Positions 34,364 to 42,429 are shown, counted from the first letter of the stretch. The stretch: 53,609 nucleotides of DNA from DATGYC01 sp035298385 (GCA_035298385.1 DATGYC010000040.1:1-53609); one strand, 5' to 3'. Notes: generated by a model not told the origin, from the sequence alone. Made by a program: numbers and translations.

Positions 34364-35241
34364 GAGACCAAGCGACACGGCTGCGTGAACTTCTAGCTGA
34401 GGCCCGCCAGGAGGCGGGGCGCCCGGAGGGTCAGACCCGGCGGGCGCACGTGATCGCCATTGCCTCTGGCAAGGGTGGCGTGGGCAAGTCGAACATCTCC
34501 TTGGGGCTTTCGCTCGCCCTGCGGGAGGAGGGTCGGTCGGTCATCCTGTTCGATGCCGACCTGGGGACGGCCAACCTCGATGTGCTGCTCGGCATGCGAC
34601 CCACCCATACGCTCGCACAGGTGATCGCCGGGCGAGCGACGATGGCCGATGTGATTCAAGAGGGGCCACGGGGACTGAAGCTCCTGCCTGGCGGCTCTGG
34701 CATAGGTGCCGACCTAAGTGCGACCGAACTGCGGCGCCTCGTTACCGCCCTGCGCCCCCTGGAGAGCGAGGCCGACTTCTTGGTGATCGACACCGGGGCG
34801 GGGATCGGGCAGGACGTGACCGCCTTCGCTTTGGCGGCGGACACGGTGGTCGTTGTCACGACGCCGGAACCGACCGCCATGACCGATGCCTACGCCTTGA
34901 TGAAGACCCTGATTCGTGAGAACCCGGCCCAGCAGCTCCGGCTTCTGGTCAATCGAGCAGAGTCGATTCAGGAGGCATCGGCCACCACGGAACGGCTGGC
35001 AGCGACGGCGCTGCAGTTCCTGGGGACGGCGGTCGATCCCTTGCCGCCAGTGCCGGAGGATCGGGCGTTGGTGCGGGCCGTCAAGAGCCAGGTGCCCCTT
35101 CTGATGGCATCGCCTGACAGCCCTGCGGCCAGTGCGATCCGCCGGGTGGCGCGAGCCCTGATCGGTCGTGAGACGGAGGCTCGCCCGGGGGTTGGGCTCT
35201 TCCTGGATCGCTTGTCCCGGTTCCTCGGCCGCCGAACGTAG
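34360..35241 (+). CDS. flhG: MinD-like ATPase FlhG (YlxH)
   Basis: 293-residue partner of FlhF that limits flagellar number. The deviant Walker A SGKGGVGKSN lies at residues 36-45, with the signature Lys38 and P-loop Lys43; then ILFDADLGTANLDVLLG (switch I), FLVIDTGAGIGQDV (Walker B), and TTPEPTAMTDAYALMKTL. The N-terminal DQATRLRELLAEARQ matches the FlhF-activating helix. GTG start overlaps flhF. Next to it would come cheB, cheA and cheW in Bacillus; they are not here. Confidence 0.94.
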   Translation: MRDQATRLRELLAEARQEAGRPEGQTRRAHVIAIASGKGGVGKSNISLGLSLALREEGRSVILFDADLGTANLDVLLGMRPTHTLAQVIAGRATMADVIQEGPRGLKLLPGGSGIGADLSATELRRLVTALRPLESEADFLVIDTGAGIGQDVTAFALAADTVVVVTTPEPTAMTDAYALMKTLIRENPAQQLRLLVNRAESIQEASATTERLAATALQFLGTAVDPLPPVPEDRALVRAVKSQVPLLMASPDSPAASAIRRVARALIGRETEARPGVGLFLDRLSRFLGRRT

Positions 35242-35268
35242 CCGCAGGCGAAGGAGACGTGACCGACG

Positions 35269-35925
35269 GTGAGCGATCTGAAGGCTGCCCTGCCGCGCAT
35301 CCAACAGAAGGTTGAACTGCAGATCCTGGCTGGCCCCTACGCAGCGGCCTATTCGACCCTGGTGGACGACGTGGACAAGACGGGAATCACCGTGACCCAC
35401 CCGCTCTTGGGCGGGCGCCCGGTCCCACTGGAGCGTGGTGAGTCCGTCCGGATCGAGTACGCCCTCTCGGGTGCTGCCCGCATCGCCTTCCTCTCCACCG
35501 TCGAAGCGGTTCATCTGACGCCATACCCAATCGTAAGGCTGGCACACCCAGATCCAATCCGTGTCGCTCGCTTCCAGCAGCGCTCCTTTGTTCGGCTACC
35601 AATCGCGCTGACTTTGCGCTACCGTGAGGTACCTGACCAAGGTCTGCCACCGAAGCAGGGCGAGGCGATCGACCTAAGTGCTTCCGGTATGCAGGTAGTT
35701 CTACCGGATGTGTTGGAGGCCGGGGATCAATTGCGGATCGAATTTGCCGTGGGTCAGCAGCCGTTTCAAGCGCTCGCGGAGGTCGTCCGGCCGGTTGGAA
35801 CGATGGGACGGAACCGTTTCGCCTACGGCCTGCGGTTTCTCGGTATCGATGAACAGCAGCGTCAGGCAATCCTTCGCTTTATCTTTGCCGAGCAGCGGGA
35901 GATGCGGAGGCAGGGCCTGCTTTAG
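35269..35925 (+). CDS. PilZ-domain protein (YcgR/YpfA-like), probable c-di-GMP receptor
   Basis: Flagellar brake-type protein of 218 residues. N-terminal YcgR-like beta domain (residues 1-105) and a PilZ domain with both c-di-GMP-binding motifs visible: R-x-x-x-R in FQQRSFVRLPI and D-x-S-x-x-G in AIDLSASGMQVVLP. Homologues bind c-di-GMP and slow or stop the motor through MotA or FliG. It occupies the place where chemotaxis genes lie in Bacillus between flhG and sigD. GTG start at 35269 after AAGGAGACG. Confidence 0.88.
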   Translation: MSDLKAALPRIQQKVELQILAGPYAAAYSTLVDDVDKTGITVTHPLLGGRPVPLERGESVRIEYALSGAARIAFLSTVEAVHLTPYPIVRLAHPDPIRVARFQQRSFVRLPIALTLRYREVPDQGLPPKQGEAIDLSASGMQVVLPDVLEAGDQLRIEFAVGQQPFQALAEVVRPVGTMGRNRFAYGLRFLGIDEQQRQAILRFIFAEQREMRRQGLL

Positions 35926-35949
35926 TCAGGTGGAAGGAGGGGGTCTCCT

Positions 35950-36708
35950 ATGGCTGACGTCAGTGCTCTTTGGCTTCGGTACAAGGAGACGCGTGAGAGC
36001 GGCGCCCGTGACGCACTGGTGGAGCTCTACTTGCCTCTAGTGCGGATGGTCGCAGGCCGGCTCTCCATGGGACTCCCGAGCCAGGTCGAGGTTGATGACC
36101 TTGAGTCGTTTGGACTCTTCGGCCTGCTGGAGGCGATCGAGCGGTTTGATCCGGCGCGTGGGGTCAAGTTTGAGACGTACGCCTCGACCCGGGTCCGAGG
36201 AGCGATTATCGACGGTCTGCGCGCCGAGACCTGGGCGCCGGCACTCCGGCAGAAGGCTCGGCAACTTGATCAGGTCGAGACCCGCCTGGAGACCCAGCTG
36301 GGACGGGAGCCGCTTGAGCACGAGATCGCCGAAGGACTTGGCCTCACCGTACAAGAATTACACCGACGCCGCGGCGAGGTAGGGGCCGCCCTGCTCGTTT
36401 CGCTAGATGACGTCGTCCCCGGTGATGAGGACGGCCTGACGCTCGGCGATCGGCTGACCGATCTGGACAGCCCGAACCCGGAGGCCGAAGCGCTCTTTGG
36501 GGAACGGCGGGCGATCCTAGCAGATGCCATCGAAACGTTAACTGAAAAGGAACGGCTCGTTATTACCCTCTTCTACTTTGAAGGACTAACGGCCAAGGAG
36601 ATCGCAGCGGTGCTGAGACTCTCGGTTGCGCGGATCTCGCAACTCCATTCGAAAGCGCTTCTGCGCTTGCGGGGACGACTGGAGCAGGGGACGCCTACCA
36701 TCCGGTAG
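35950..36708 (+). CDS. sigD: RNA polymerase sigma-28 (SigD/FliA/WhiG)
   Basis: Late flagellar sigma factor, 252 residues. Regions 2 (LVRMVAGRLSMGLPSQVEVDDLESFGLFGLLEAIERFDPARGVKFETYASTRVRGAIIDGLR), 3 (RQKARQLDQVETRLETQLGREPLEHEIAEGLGLTVQELHRR) and 4 (LTEKERLVITLFYFEGLTAKEIAAVLRLSVARISQLHSKALLRLRGRL) are complete. ATG 35950 follows GGAAGGAGGGGGTCTCC. No anti-sigma FlgM is seen in the window. Confidence 0.94.
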   Translation: MADVSALWLRYKETRESGARDALVELYLPLVRMVAGRLSMGLPSQVEVDDLESFGLFGLLEAIERFDPARGVKFETYASTRVRGAIIDGLRAETWAPALRQKARQLDQVETRLETQLGREPLEHEIAEGLGLTVQELHRRRGEVGAALLVSLDDVVPGDEDGLTLGDRLTDLDSPNPEAEALFGERRAILADAIETLTEKERLVITLFYFEGLTAKEIAAVLRLSVARISQLHSKALLRLRGRLEQGTPTIR

Positions 36709-36749
36709 GTGGGATGTATGATTGGTCAGGCCGAAAGGGGGAATCGGTC

Positions 36750-38198
36750 ATGTTCGGCTCGGCTTCGGGATCGAGTTCGGGCATTCCGGTCTTTGGCAAG
36801 GGTTCCGTATCGGTTACGGTCTCGCCGGATGGATTGGAAGCATCCATGACGATCATGGCGCCACCGGCTGGTGGATCGCCGATCGTCCTTGTCGAAGCAC
36901 AGCAAGCGCTGGCAGGGCGAAATGTGGTCTGGGGGATGATCCCGGGGGCGGTGGAGGCCTTGGTCGAAGCCGCCGCAGGCTTTGGTGAAGGGGAGTCAGC
37001 GACCGCTGTGGTGGCCCGGGGGGTGCCACCTCAGCCGGGTCAGGATGCGGTAGTGCAGATCGACGATCGGCTGACGCTGCCAGGTGGTACGCCGGCAATG
37101 AAGGATGATGGCTCGGTCGATTTCTTCGCCCTTGGCCTCGTCCGTAACGTTGCCGAAGGGACGGTCTTGATCAAGAAGGATCCGCCGACCAAGGGCGTCA
37201 ACGGCATGGCGGTAACGGGCGCCCAGCTCTCCGCTCCAGACGGCAAGGATTACGTGTTCAAGCCGGCCAAGGGGGTACGGGTGACGCCTGACGGCCTATC
37301 GCTCATCGCCGAGGTGGCCGGGCATGCCGTGATGGCCCGCGACTCCACCGTCTCGGTCTTGCCGATCTTTGAGATCATGGGTGACGTGGATACCTCGGTT
37401 GGCAACATCGAGTTCGTTGGCACGGTTGTGGTGCGCGGCTCCATCCATAGTGGCTTCACCGTCCGGGCGGGCCAGAACGTGGAGGTCTGGGGCGGCATTG
37501 AAGGGGCTGTGGTCGAGGCGGGCGGTGATATCATCGTCCGCTACGGAATCCAGGGCGCCAGCCGGGGACGGGTCGTCGCCGGTGGCAAGATCCAGTGCAA
37601 GTTCCTGGAGAACGCGGACGTGCGTTGCCGCCGTGACCTCCTGGTCGTCGACGGCATCCTGCATAGCCGGGTTCGCTCCGGTGGCAAGATCCAGCTCGTC
37701 GGGCGCCGGGGCGCCATTATGGGTGGCCAGGTGAAGGCGGCTGAGGAGATCGCCACGCGCTACCTGGGCACGCCCCAGGCCACCCTGACCGAGGTGGAGG
37801 TGGGTGCCGCTCCGGAGTTGCGCGATGAGTATGAGACCTGCCGCAAGGAGCTGGCGGAGGCGCAGGAGAACGTGCGCAAATCCCAGCAGATCGTGGCGGC
37901 CTTGCGGGAGCAGGAGGCGAAGCAGCCGACGCTCTTCAACGAGCAGAAGCGGCAGGCGTTAATGCGGACCTTGCGCAGCATGTATCACTTCCAGGGGCTC
38001 ATCGAGCAGTACACGGCCCGCAAGGCCGAGCTTGAGGAGTCGTTGTCAAGCATAAACAGCGGGCGGATTCGGGTGCTTGATACGGCCTACCCCGGCGTCC
38101 GTATCCTGATTGGCAACCAGCACTACCTGGTCGTTGATGATCTGCAGTACGTCTCCTTCTACTTGCACCAGCACGAGATCACCCTGGGCTCCGCCTAG
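36750..38198 (+). CDS. FapA family / DUF342 protein
   Basis: 482-residue polymer-forming cell-shape related protein. A beta-helix-like stretch of Gly-rich repeats (EIMGDVDTSVGNIEFVGTVVVRGSIHSGFTVRAGQNVEVWGGIEGAVVEAGGDIIVRYGIQG) lies in the middle, followed by a C-terminal coiled coil (RDEYETCRKELAEAQENVRKSQQIVAALREQE). Homologues lie downstream of sigD in many Firmicutes. ATG 36750 has GAAAGGGGG eight bases upstream; earlier codons add unrelated sequence. Role unclear. Confidence 0.85.
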   Translation: MFGSASGSSSGIPVFGKGSVSVTVSPDGLEASMTIMAPPAGGSPIVLVEAQQALAGRNVVWGMIPGAVEALVEAAAGFGEGESATAVVARGVPPQPGQDAVVQIDDRLTLPGGTPAMKDDGSVDFFALGLVRNVAEGTVLIKKDPPTKGVNGMAVTGAQLSAPDGKDYVFKPAKGVRVTPDGLSLIAEVAGHAVMARDSTVSVLPIFEIMGDVDTSVGNIEFVGTVVVRGSIHSGFTVRAGQNVEVWGGIEGAVVEAGGDIIVRYGIQGASRGRVVAGGKIQCKFLENADVRCRRDLLVVDGILHSRVRSGGKIQLVGRRGAIMGGQVKAAEEIATRYLGTPQATLTEVEVGAAPELRDEYETCRKELAEAQENVRKSQQIVAALREQEAKQPTLFNEQKRQALMRTLRSMYHFQGLIEQYTARKAELEESLSSINSGRIRVLDTAYPGVRILIGNQHYLVVDDLQYVSFYLHQHEITLGSA

Positions 38199-38212
38199 AG
38201 GAGGGACTCACG

Positions 38213-38551
38213 ATGCCGATCCGCCCGGTCGATCTACTCTCCCTACTGCCGCGGACGGCAGAGAACAGCCGGGTTCACGGGGCGCAGGAGGGGACGGCTC
38301 AGGCCTTCCAGCACGCCTTGGCCAATGAGGGCAAGGCGCGCCTTGAACAGAAGGGAACCCAGGTCCAGGCGACGCCGGAGGGTGAGTCGGCGAAGTTGCG
38401 CACCGGTGAGGACCCCCATCAGGGATCGAAGGGGGGCGCCCAGCGCGAGCGGCTCGCCAAGGGTGGTAAGGCGAAGGAGACGGAGACGACCAAGGCGGAG
38501 GAGGGCGCTCGCCCTCCTGGCGTCGGTAGTCGGCTCGACATAAAACTATAG
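38213..38551 (+). CDS. Hypothetical 112-residue charged protein
   Basis: Not recognised. Translation is plausible: GAGGAGGGACTCACG precedes ATG 38213 and the gene is 14 bases from its neighbour. The N-terminus is mildly amphipathic (IRPVDLLSLLPRTAENS), while the rest is highly charged and low-complexity, Lys/Glu/Gly-rich, probably disordered. Comparable genes of similar size often sit between the DUF342 and SwrB-like genes in this cluster type. No cysteine, no membrane segment. Confidence 0.6.
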   Translation: MPIRPVDLLSLLPRTAENSRVHGAQEGTAQAFQHALANEGKARLEQKGTQVQATPEGESAKLRTGEDPHQGSKGGAQRERLAKGGKAKETETTKAEEGARPPGVGSRLDIKL

Positions 38552-38581
38552 TGCCCCGGCTCAGGAAGGAGGGTACGGCCG

Positions 38582-38989
38582 ATGGTGCTGACGCTCATGG
38601 TTGGTGGATTGATGTTGGCCGGACTCTCCCTGTGGCAGGTAACTCGACTGCTCAGGGAGGCGGAACGGGCCCCAGCTAAGCTGGACGCCTTGGTCGATGA
38701 ACTCGTGGCGACGGCTGAGGCGGCGACGGCGACGGTGACGGACCGGGCGGAGGAGATGAGTCTCCTGCTGGCCGCCGCTGATGAACGGATCGCCATACTG
38801 CGTCAGGTCCGTCCGGTCGAGCGGCCGCGCCAGAGTACGCTGCCGACTCAGGCACCTTCCCTAGCAGAGGCCGTGGGCGCCCGTGCAGCGGCTGGTCAGG
38901 ACGAGGCGACGATCGCTCGGGAGCTTGGGTTGGCCCGCACGGCGGTCCGCCTAGCCGTGCAGGCAGCCAGGACCGGGGGTGACCGGTGA
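38582..38989 (+). CDS. SwrB/YlxL-like protein (DUF6115 type)
   Basis: 135 residues: one N-terminal membrane segment (MVLTLMVGGLMLAGLSLWQVTRLL), a coiled-coil linker (AERAPAKLDALVDELVATAEAATATVTDRAEEMSLLLAAADERIAIL), and a C-terminal helix-turn-helix-like segment (SLAEAVGARAAAGQDEATIARELGLARTAVRLAV). In Bacillus the gene after sigD, ylxL/swrB, has the same layout and promotes flagellar export-apparatus activation and swarming. Identity is from architecture and position, not strong sequence similarity. Confidence 0.7.
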   Translation: MVLTLMVGGLMLAGLSLWQVTRLLREAERAPAKLDALVDELVATAEAATATVTDRAEEMSLLLAAADERIAILRQVRPVERPRQSTLPTQAPSLAEAVGARAAAGQDEATIARELGLARTAVRLAVQAARTGGDR

Positions 38990-39354
38990 TGCGCCTGCGT
39001 GCCCTGGTCACCTGGTCGGTCGCACTTGGGCTCGGGCTTGGCCTGGCCGTTGGCACCGGAGCAGCCTATCTGGTCACCCCGGCGCCCACCGACCTGTCCA
39101 ACGAGGCGGTCATGGCGCGGGCGCGGGGCCTGGGGATGCGGCCGCTGACTGAACTGGCCGGGGACGATGTGACCCTGACGGTCGGCCCGGGCACCACGGC
39201 GGAACAGATGGCACGGGCCCTGCAGCAGGCAGGACTGCTCGCTGATCAGTCGGAGCTGCTCTTTCACGTGGGCGGGAGGCGCCCCAAGGAGGGGGTCTAC
39301 CGGCTCCGGCTGGGCCTGAGTGTGGAGGGCCTCATCGCGACCCTCTTCCCGTAA
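38989..39354 (+). CDS. Small membrane protein with MltG/YceG-like segment
   Basis: 121 residues. Signal-anchor at about 5-30 (ALVTWSVALGLGLGLAVGTGAAYLV), then a segment, VTLTVGPGTTAEQMARALQQAGLLADQSELLFHVGGRRPKEGVYRLRLGLSVEGLIATL, that resembles the LysM-like N-terminal part of MltG/YceG. The catalytic domain with the conserved Glu is absent, so it cannot be a lytic transglycosylase; it may be a small relative of the orphan YceG-like proteins of Firmicutes. ATG 38989 overlaps the stop of the SwrB-like gene (TGATG). Confidence 0.6.
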   Translation: MRLRALVTWSVALGLGLGLAVGTGAAYLVTPAPTDLSNEAVMARARGLGMRPLTELAGDDVTLTVGPGTTAEQMARALQQAGLLADQSELLFHVGGRRPKEGVYRLRLGLSVEGLIATLFP

Positions 39355-39440
39355 AGTCCGGTGGGCGTCCGCCCGTGCATCTCTTGGGACATGCCCACGA
39401 CCAAATCAGCATATCCTCTCCTGTGAGAGGAGGCCCGACA

Positions 39441-39947
39441 ATGGCTAAGCTACAGCCCTTCTGGGCGGGTCTGCTGATGGGGGTGGGCCTTTCGCTTGCA
39501 CTCGGGGCCGGGCTGGTGCAGGGCGCCCGGACCAAAGGCATCACCGTCATGGTGGAGCGGCGTTGGGTGGAAGAGGCGGTCGCCCAAGAGGTTGAACGCA
39601 CGATTCAGCGGGAGCTGCCGGTGCTTCTCCGCCAGGTGGAGCAGGAGGCCCCGTCCAAGGTAGCTGGAGCGGTCAGCCAGCGGTTGGACCAGTTGACGAT
39701 CGACCTTGGCTGGGGCGCTGTGAAGCTGCCTGAGCCGTTGAAGAAGCAGGTCGAGGGTGGGGTGACGGAGGCGGTTTCTGCAGGCCTGAAGGCCGGTCTA
39801 CAGGCCGTGCCTACGGATCAGATCGCCAGCCGGGTCGCCGGGGGCGCCCCCCGAATCGTCGACCGACTGACCGATGTACTGGGCGCCCAGCGCCTGCAAG
39901 TCAAGGTGGCTGGACTCTCTCTCCCCCTGCGCATTCACGCGCAGTAA
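39441..39947 (+). CDS. Hypothetical membrane-anchored 168-residue protein
   Basis: Not recognised. The start is clear: GAGAGGAGG nine bases before ATG 39441. One membrane segment or signal peptide at about 9-28 (FWAGLLMGVGLSLALGAGLVQGA) is followed by an amphipathic, helix-rich and Val/Leu-rich region (RRWVEEAVAQEVERTIQRELPVLLRQVEQEAPSKVAGAVSQRLDQLTIDLG) that may be a coiled coil outside the membrane. It is the last gene before a terminator hairpin that also bears the ribosome site of the next gene. Confidence 0.55.
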   Translation: MAKLQPFWAGLLMGVGLSLALGAGLVQGARTKGITVMVERRWVEEAVAQEVERTIQRELPVLLRQVEQEAPSKVAGAVSQRLDQLTIDLGWGAVKLPEPLKKQVEGGVTEAVSAGLKAGLQAVPTDQIASRVAGGAPRIVDRLTDVLGAQRLQVKVAGLSLPLRIHAQ

Positions 39948-39972
39948 ATCAGGGGTCCGAACTATCGAACCT

Positions 39973-40015
39973 AACCTCCCTTTTATGCGTTATAGCATTC
40001 AGAGGGAGGTTTTTT
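39973..40015 (+). terminator. Terminator hairpin whose 3' arm contains the next gene's ribosome binding site
   Basis: AACCTCCCT (39973-39981) is complementary to AGGGAGGTT (40003-40011), followed by a run of T at 40010-40015. The GGGAGGT in the 3' arm lies seven bases before ATG 40018, so the same hairpin would terminate transcription and, if read through, hide the ribosome binding site. Confidence 0.8.
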
Positions 40016-40017
40016 CT

Positions 40018-40251
40018 ATGGCGATTCGCTATGTGCCAGAGCGGGAGCTTCTGAGCCGTCTGCAGATCGACAGCCACCGGCTAACCTGGTTCGAGGAGGC
40101 CTTTGGTGAGCAGATGCGCGTGCTCTGCCGCCACGGCAGCGGCGGACGAGAGTGGGCGGAGGATACCCTGGCCCTGTTAGACGGTCTTTCGAATATGCTG
40201 GAGGCCGGTGCAACGCCCGAACAGATCAAGTCCTGGTTCGGCCTCTCATAG
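40018..40251 (+). CDS. Small MerR-like DNA-binding protein
   Basis: 77 residues, MAIRYVPERELLSRLQIDSHRLTWFEEAFGEQMRVLCRHGSGGREWAEDTLALLDGLSNMLEAGATPEQIKSWFGLS. The layout of helix-turn-helix, wing (GSGGREWAEDT) and a third helix with GATPEQIK is that of a stand-alone MerR/excisionase-type DNA-binding domain. No effector domain. It is encoded immediately after a terminator hairpin that overlaps its ribosome site, and the rpsB promoter follows. Target unknown. Confidence 0.6.
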   Translation: MAIRYVPERELLSRLQIDSHRLTWFEEAFGEQMRVLCRHGSGGREWAEDTLALLDGLSNMLEAGATPEQIKSWFGLS

Positions 40252-40281
40252 CTGCCAACGGCGCGCCAGACGAAATGCCCT

Positions 40282-40310
40282 TTGCCATTTGTCGCTTCTT
40301 ATGCTAAGAT
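40282..40310 (+). promoter_or_regulatory. Sigma-A promoter for rpsB-tsf
   Basis: TTGCCA (40282-40287) and TAAGAT (40305-40310) with a 17-base spacer, with TGC just before the -10. The transcript leader would be about 110 bases before rpsB; I see no clear known leader fold in it. Confidence 0.7.
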
Positions 40311-40427
40311 ATCCGATGGTGTCATTACACACGCCAACGGAGACTGACGGTGATGCTGCCCCAGGCAGTTCCGCTCAGTTGATGAGGGTGGCGGAGGCCC
40401 CTAAAATCCTCGGAGGTGACTGTACCC

Positions 40428-41198
40428 GTGTCTGTTATTTCTATGAAGCAGCTGCTCGAGGCCGGCGTCCACTTCGGCCACCAGACCCGCCGTTGGAACC
40501 CCAAGATGAAGGAGTATATCTTCACCGAGCGCAACGGCATCTACATCATTGACCTGCAGAAGACCGTCCGCATGGTCGAGACCACCTACAACGCTGTCCG
40601 CGAAGTCGCGGCCAACGGTGGCAAGGTTCTCTTCATCGGCACCAAGAAGCAGGCTCAGGATGCCGTCCGTGAGGAGGCCGAGCGCTGCGGCATGTACTTC
40701 GTCAACCAGCGTTGGCTGGGCGGCATGCTGACCAACTTCGAGACGATCCGTCGTCGCGTCAATCGCCTCGCTCAGCTCGAGGAGATCGAGACGACCGAGT
40801 CCTACGCCAAGCTCACCAAGAAGGAGCAGGCTGGGCTGCAGCTCGAGAAGGAGAAGCTTGAGAAGTATCTCGGCGGCATCAAGGGCATGAAGGAACTGCC
40901 GGACGCCGTCTTCATCATCGACCCGCGCAAGGAGCGCATCGCCGTTCAGGAGTGCCGCAAGCTCGGTATTCCCATCGCTGCGATCGTCGATACCAACTGC
41001 GATCCGGACGAGATCAACCACATCATCCCGGGCAATGACGACGCCATCCGCGCCGTCAAGCTGCTGACCGCCAAGATGGCTGACGCCATCATCGAGGGCC
41101 GTCAGGGCGTCGACCTGGACATCCCGATGGGTGATGAGGAGTCCGTTCAGGTTGAGGTAACCGAGACCACCGAGGCCGCCGCCGTAGAGGCCGAGTAA
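40428..41198 (+). CDS. rpsB: 30S ribosomal protein S2
   Basis: Component of the small ribosomal subunit, 256 residues. VISMKQLLEAGVHFGHQTRRWNPKMKEYIFTERNGIYIIDLQKT is the hallmark N-terminus, and LFIGTKKQAQDAVREEAERCGMYFVNQRWLGGMLTNFETI follows. GTG 40428 has GGAGGTGA eight bases upstream; GTG 40416 lies within that site. The C-terminus is acidic. Confidence 0.97.
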   Translation: MSVISMKQLLEAGVHFGHQTRRWNPKMKEYIFTERNGIYIIDLQKTVRMVETTYNAVREVAANGGKVLFIGTKKQAQDAVREEAERCGMYFVNQRWLGGMLTNFETIRRRVNRLAQLEEIETTESYAKLTKKEQAGLQLEKEKLEKYLGGIKGMKELPDAVFIIDPRKERIAVQECRKLGIPIAAIVDTNCDPDEINHIIPGNDDAIRAVKLLTAKMADAIIEGRQGVDLDIPMGDEESVQVEVTETTEAAAVEAE

Positions 41199-41210
41199 GG
41201 CATGAGCATG

Positions 41211-41280
41211 AGCGGGGCGAACTTGCGAAAGACTATCCCACTGTGGGATCCTCTGCCGCTTGGTTTGCCCCGCTTTTGTG
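41211..41280 (+). terminator. Attenuator-like hairpins between rpsB and tsf
   Basis: AGCGGGGC (41211-41218) pairs with GCCCCGCT (41267-41274), followed by TTTTGTG. Inside is a second hairpin, ATCCCA (41235-41240) with TGGGAT (41244-41249). As in other bacteria such a structure would lower transcription of tsf relative to rpsB. Confidence 0.7.
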
Positions 41281-41353
41281 TGTCAAATCAGCTTGGGAAT
41301 AATGGGTAGGGGAGGGATTCCTCTCCTTGCCTACACTTAGGAGGACTACAAGC

Positions 41354-42250
41354 ATGGCTGAGATCACTGCGAAGATGGTAGCGGAGCTCCGCGCCAAGAC
41401 CGGTGCCGGTATGCTGGATTGCAAGAAGGCCCTGCAGGAGAACGAGGGCGATTTCGACAAGGCTGCCGACTTCCTCCGCGAGAAGGGTCTCGCTTCGGCC
41501 GCGAAGAAGGCGACTCGCGTCGCCGCTGAGGGCCGCGTCTATGCCCTGGTCGCCGGTACCGAGGGCACCCTGGTTGAGGTCAACTGCGAGACCGACTTCG
41601 TCGGCAAGGGCGATGACTTCAAGGGGATCTGCAACTCGGTCGCTGAGGCCATCCTGGCCAAGAAGCCGGCCGACATTGAGGCCCTGAAGGCCGAGGTCGC
41701 CCCGATGATCACCGAGGCGGTCGCCCGCATCGGCGAGAACATCACCGTGCGCCGCTTCGTGCGCTACGCGCAGCCGACCGGCCTGGTGCACTCCTACATC
41801 CACGGTGACGGCCGCATGGGCGCCCTGGTGAACATCGAGACCACCGCTGGTGCGACCGATGCGATCAAGGGCCTCGCCCAGGACCTCTGCCTGCAGCTCG
41901 CCTCGATGAAGGCCAAGTACCTGGATCGTTCCGAGGTCCCGGCCGAGGTCGTCGAGCACGAGAAGGAGATCCTGAAGGCTCAGGCGATCAACGAGGGCAA
42001 GAAGCCCGAGATCGCTGAGAAGATGGTCGCTGGTCGTGTGGAGAAGTTCTACAAGGACGTCTGCCTGCTCGACCAGGAGTTCGTCAAGGACCAGGACCTG
42101 ACCATCGCTGGCCTCGTCAAGAAGGTTGCCAAGGAGATCGGCGCTGACGTTAAGGTCGCCGCCTTCACCCTGTGGGAGCGTGGCGAGGGCATCGAGAAGA
42201 AGTCCGATGACTTCGCTGCCGAGGTTGCCAAGGCTGCCGGCCTCCAGTAA
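41354..42250 (+). CDS. tsf: Elongation factor Ts
   Basis: Nucleotide exchange factor for EF-Tu. 298 residues: MAEITAKMVAELRAKTGAGMLDCKKALQENEGDFDKAADFLREKGL (UBA-like N-terminus), core with VEVNCETDFVGKGDDF, and C-terminal module. ATG 41354 has AGGAGGACTAC. Long product as in EF-Ts with complete C-terminal subdomain. Confidence 0.97.
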   Translation: MAEITAKMVAELRAKTGAGMLDCKKALQENEGDFDKAADFLREKGLASAAKKATRVAAEGRVYALVAGTEGTLVEVNCETDFVGKGDDFKGICNSVAEAILAKKPADIEALKAEVAPMITEAVARIGENITVRRFVRYAQPTGLVHSYIHGDGRMGALVNIETTAGATDAIKGLAQDLCLQLASMKAKYLDRSEVPAEVVEHEKEILKAQAINEGKKPEIAEKMVAGRVEKFYKDVCLLDQEFVKDQDLTIAGLVKKVAKEIGADVKVAAFTLWERGEGIEKKSDDFAAEVAKAAGLQ

Positions 42251-42266
42251 CTGATTCTGACGTGAG

Positions 42267-42294
42267 GGCGGGAGGTCTGTACCTCCCGCCTTTG
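42267..42294 (+). terminator. Terminator after tsf
   Basis: GGCGGGAGGT (42267-42276) and ACCTCCCGCC (42281-42290), 10 bp perfect, loop CTGT, then TTT. Confidence 0.8.
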
Positions 42295-42301
42295 GTGCAG
42301 A

Positions 42302-42357
42302 TTCACCTCAATTCCCGAGGACTGTGCGATTTTAGCACCGCAGGGGATTGAGGTGAA
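42302..42357 (+). repeat. Dispersed hairpin element, copy B (between tsf and pyrH)
   Basis: The best-formed of the three copies. Outer stem TTCACCTCAATTCCC (42302-42316) pairs with GGGGATTGAGGTGAA (42343-42357), 15 positions with one T-G pair. The enclosed core has GAGGAC 42317-42322, TGCG 42325-42328, TTTAGCAC 42331-42338 and CGCA 42339-42342. It lies just after the tsf terminator and before the pyrH promoter, so it is not obviously in a long transcript. Confidence 0.85.
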
Positions 42358-42396
42358 GGTAGCGGGCGGATTCGTTAGCGTACTGCCCATGCACCG

Positions 42397-42405
42397 TGGT
42401 AAGAT
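42397..42405 (+). promoter_or_regulatory. Extended -10 promoter for pyrH
   Basis: TGGTAAGAT at 42397-42405 fits TG-N-TAAGAT. The -35 region is weak. It sits 25 bases upstream of the pyrH start and just after repeat copy B. Confidence 0.45.
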
Positions 42406-42429
42406 GAGTCTATAGCGGGAGGTCTTCCC

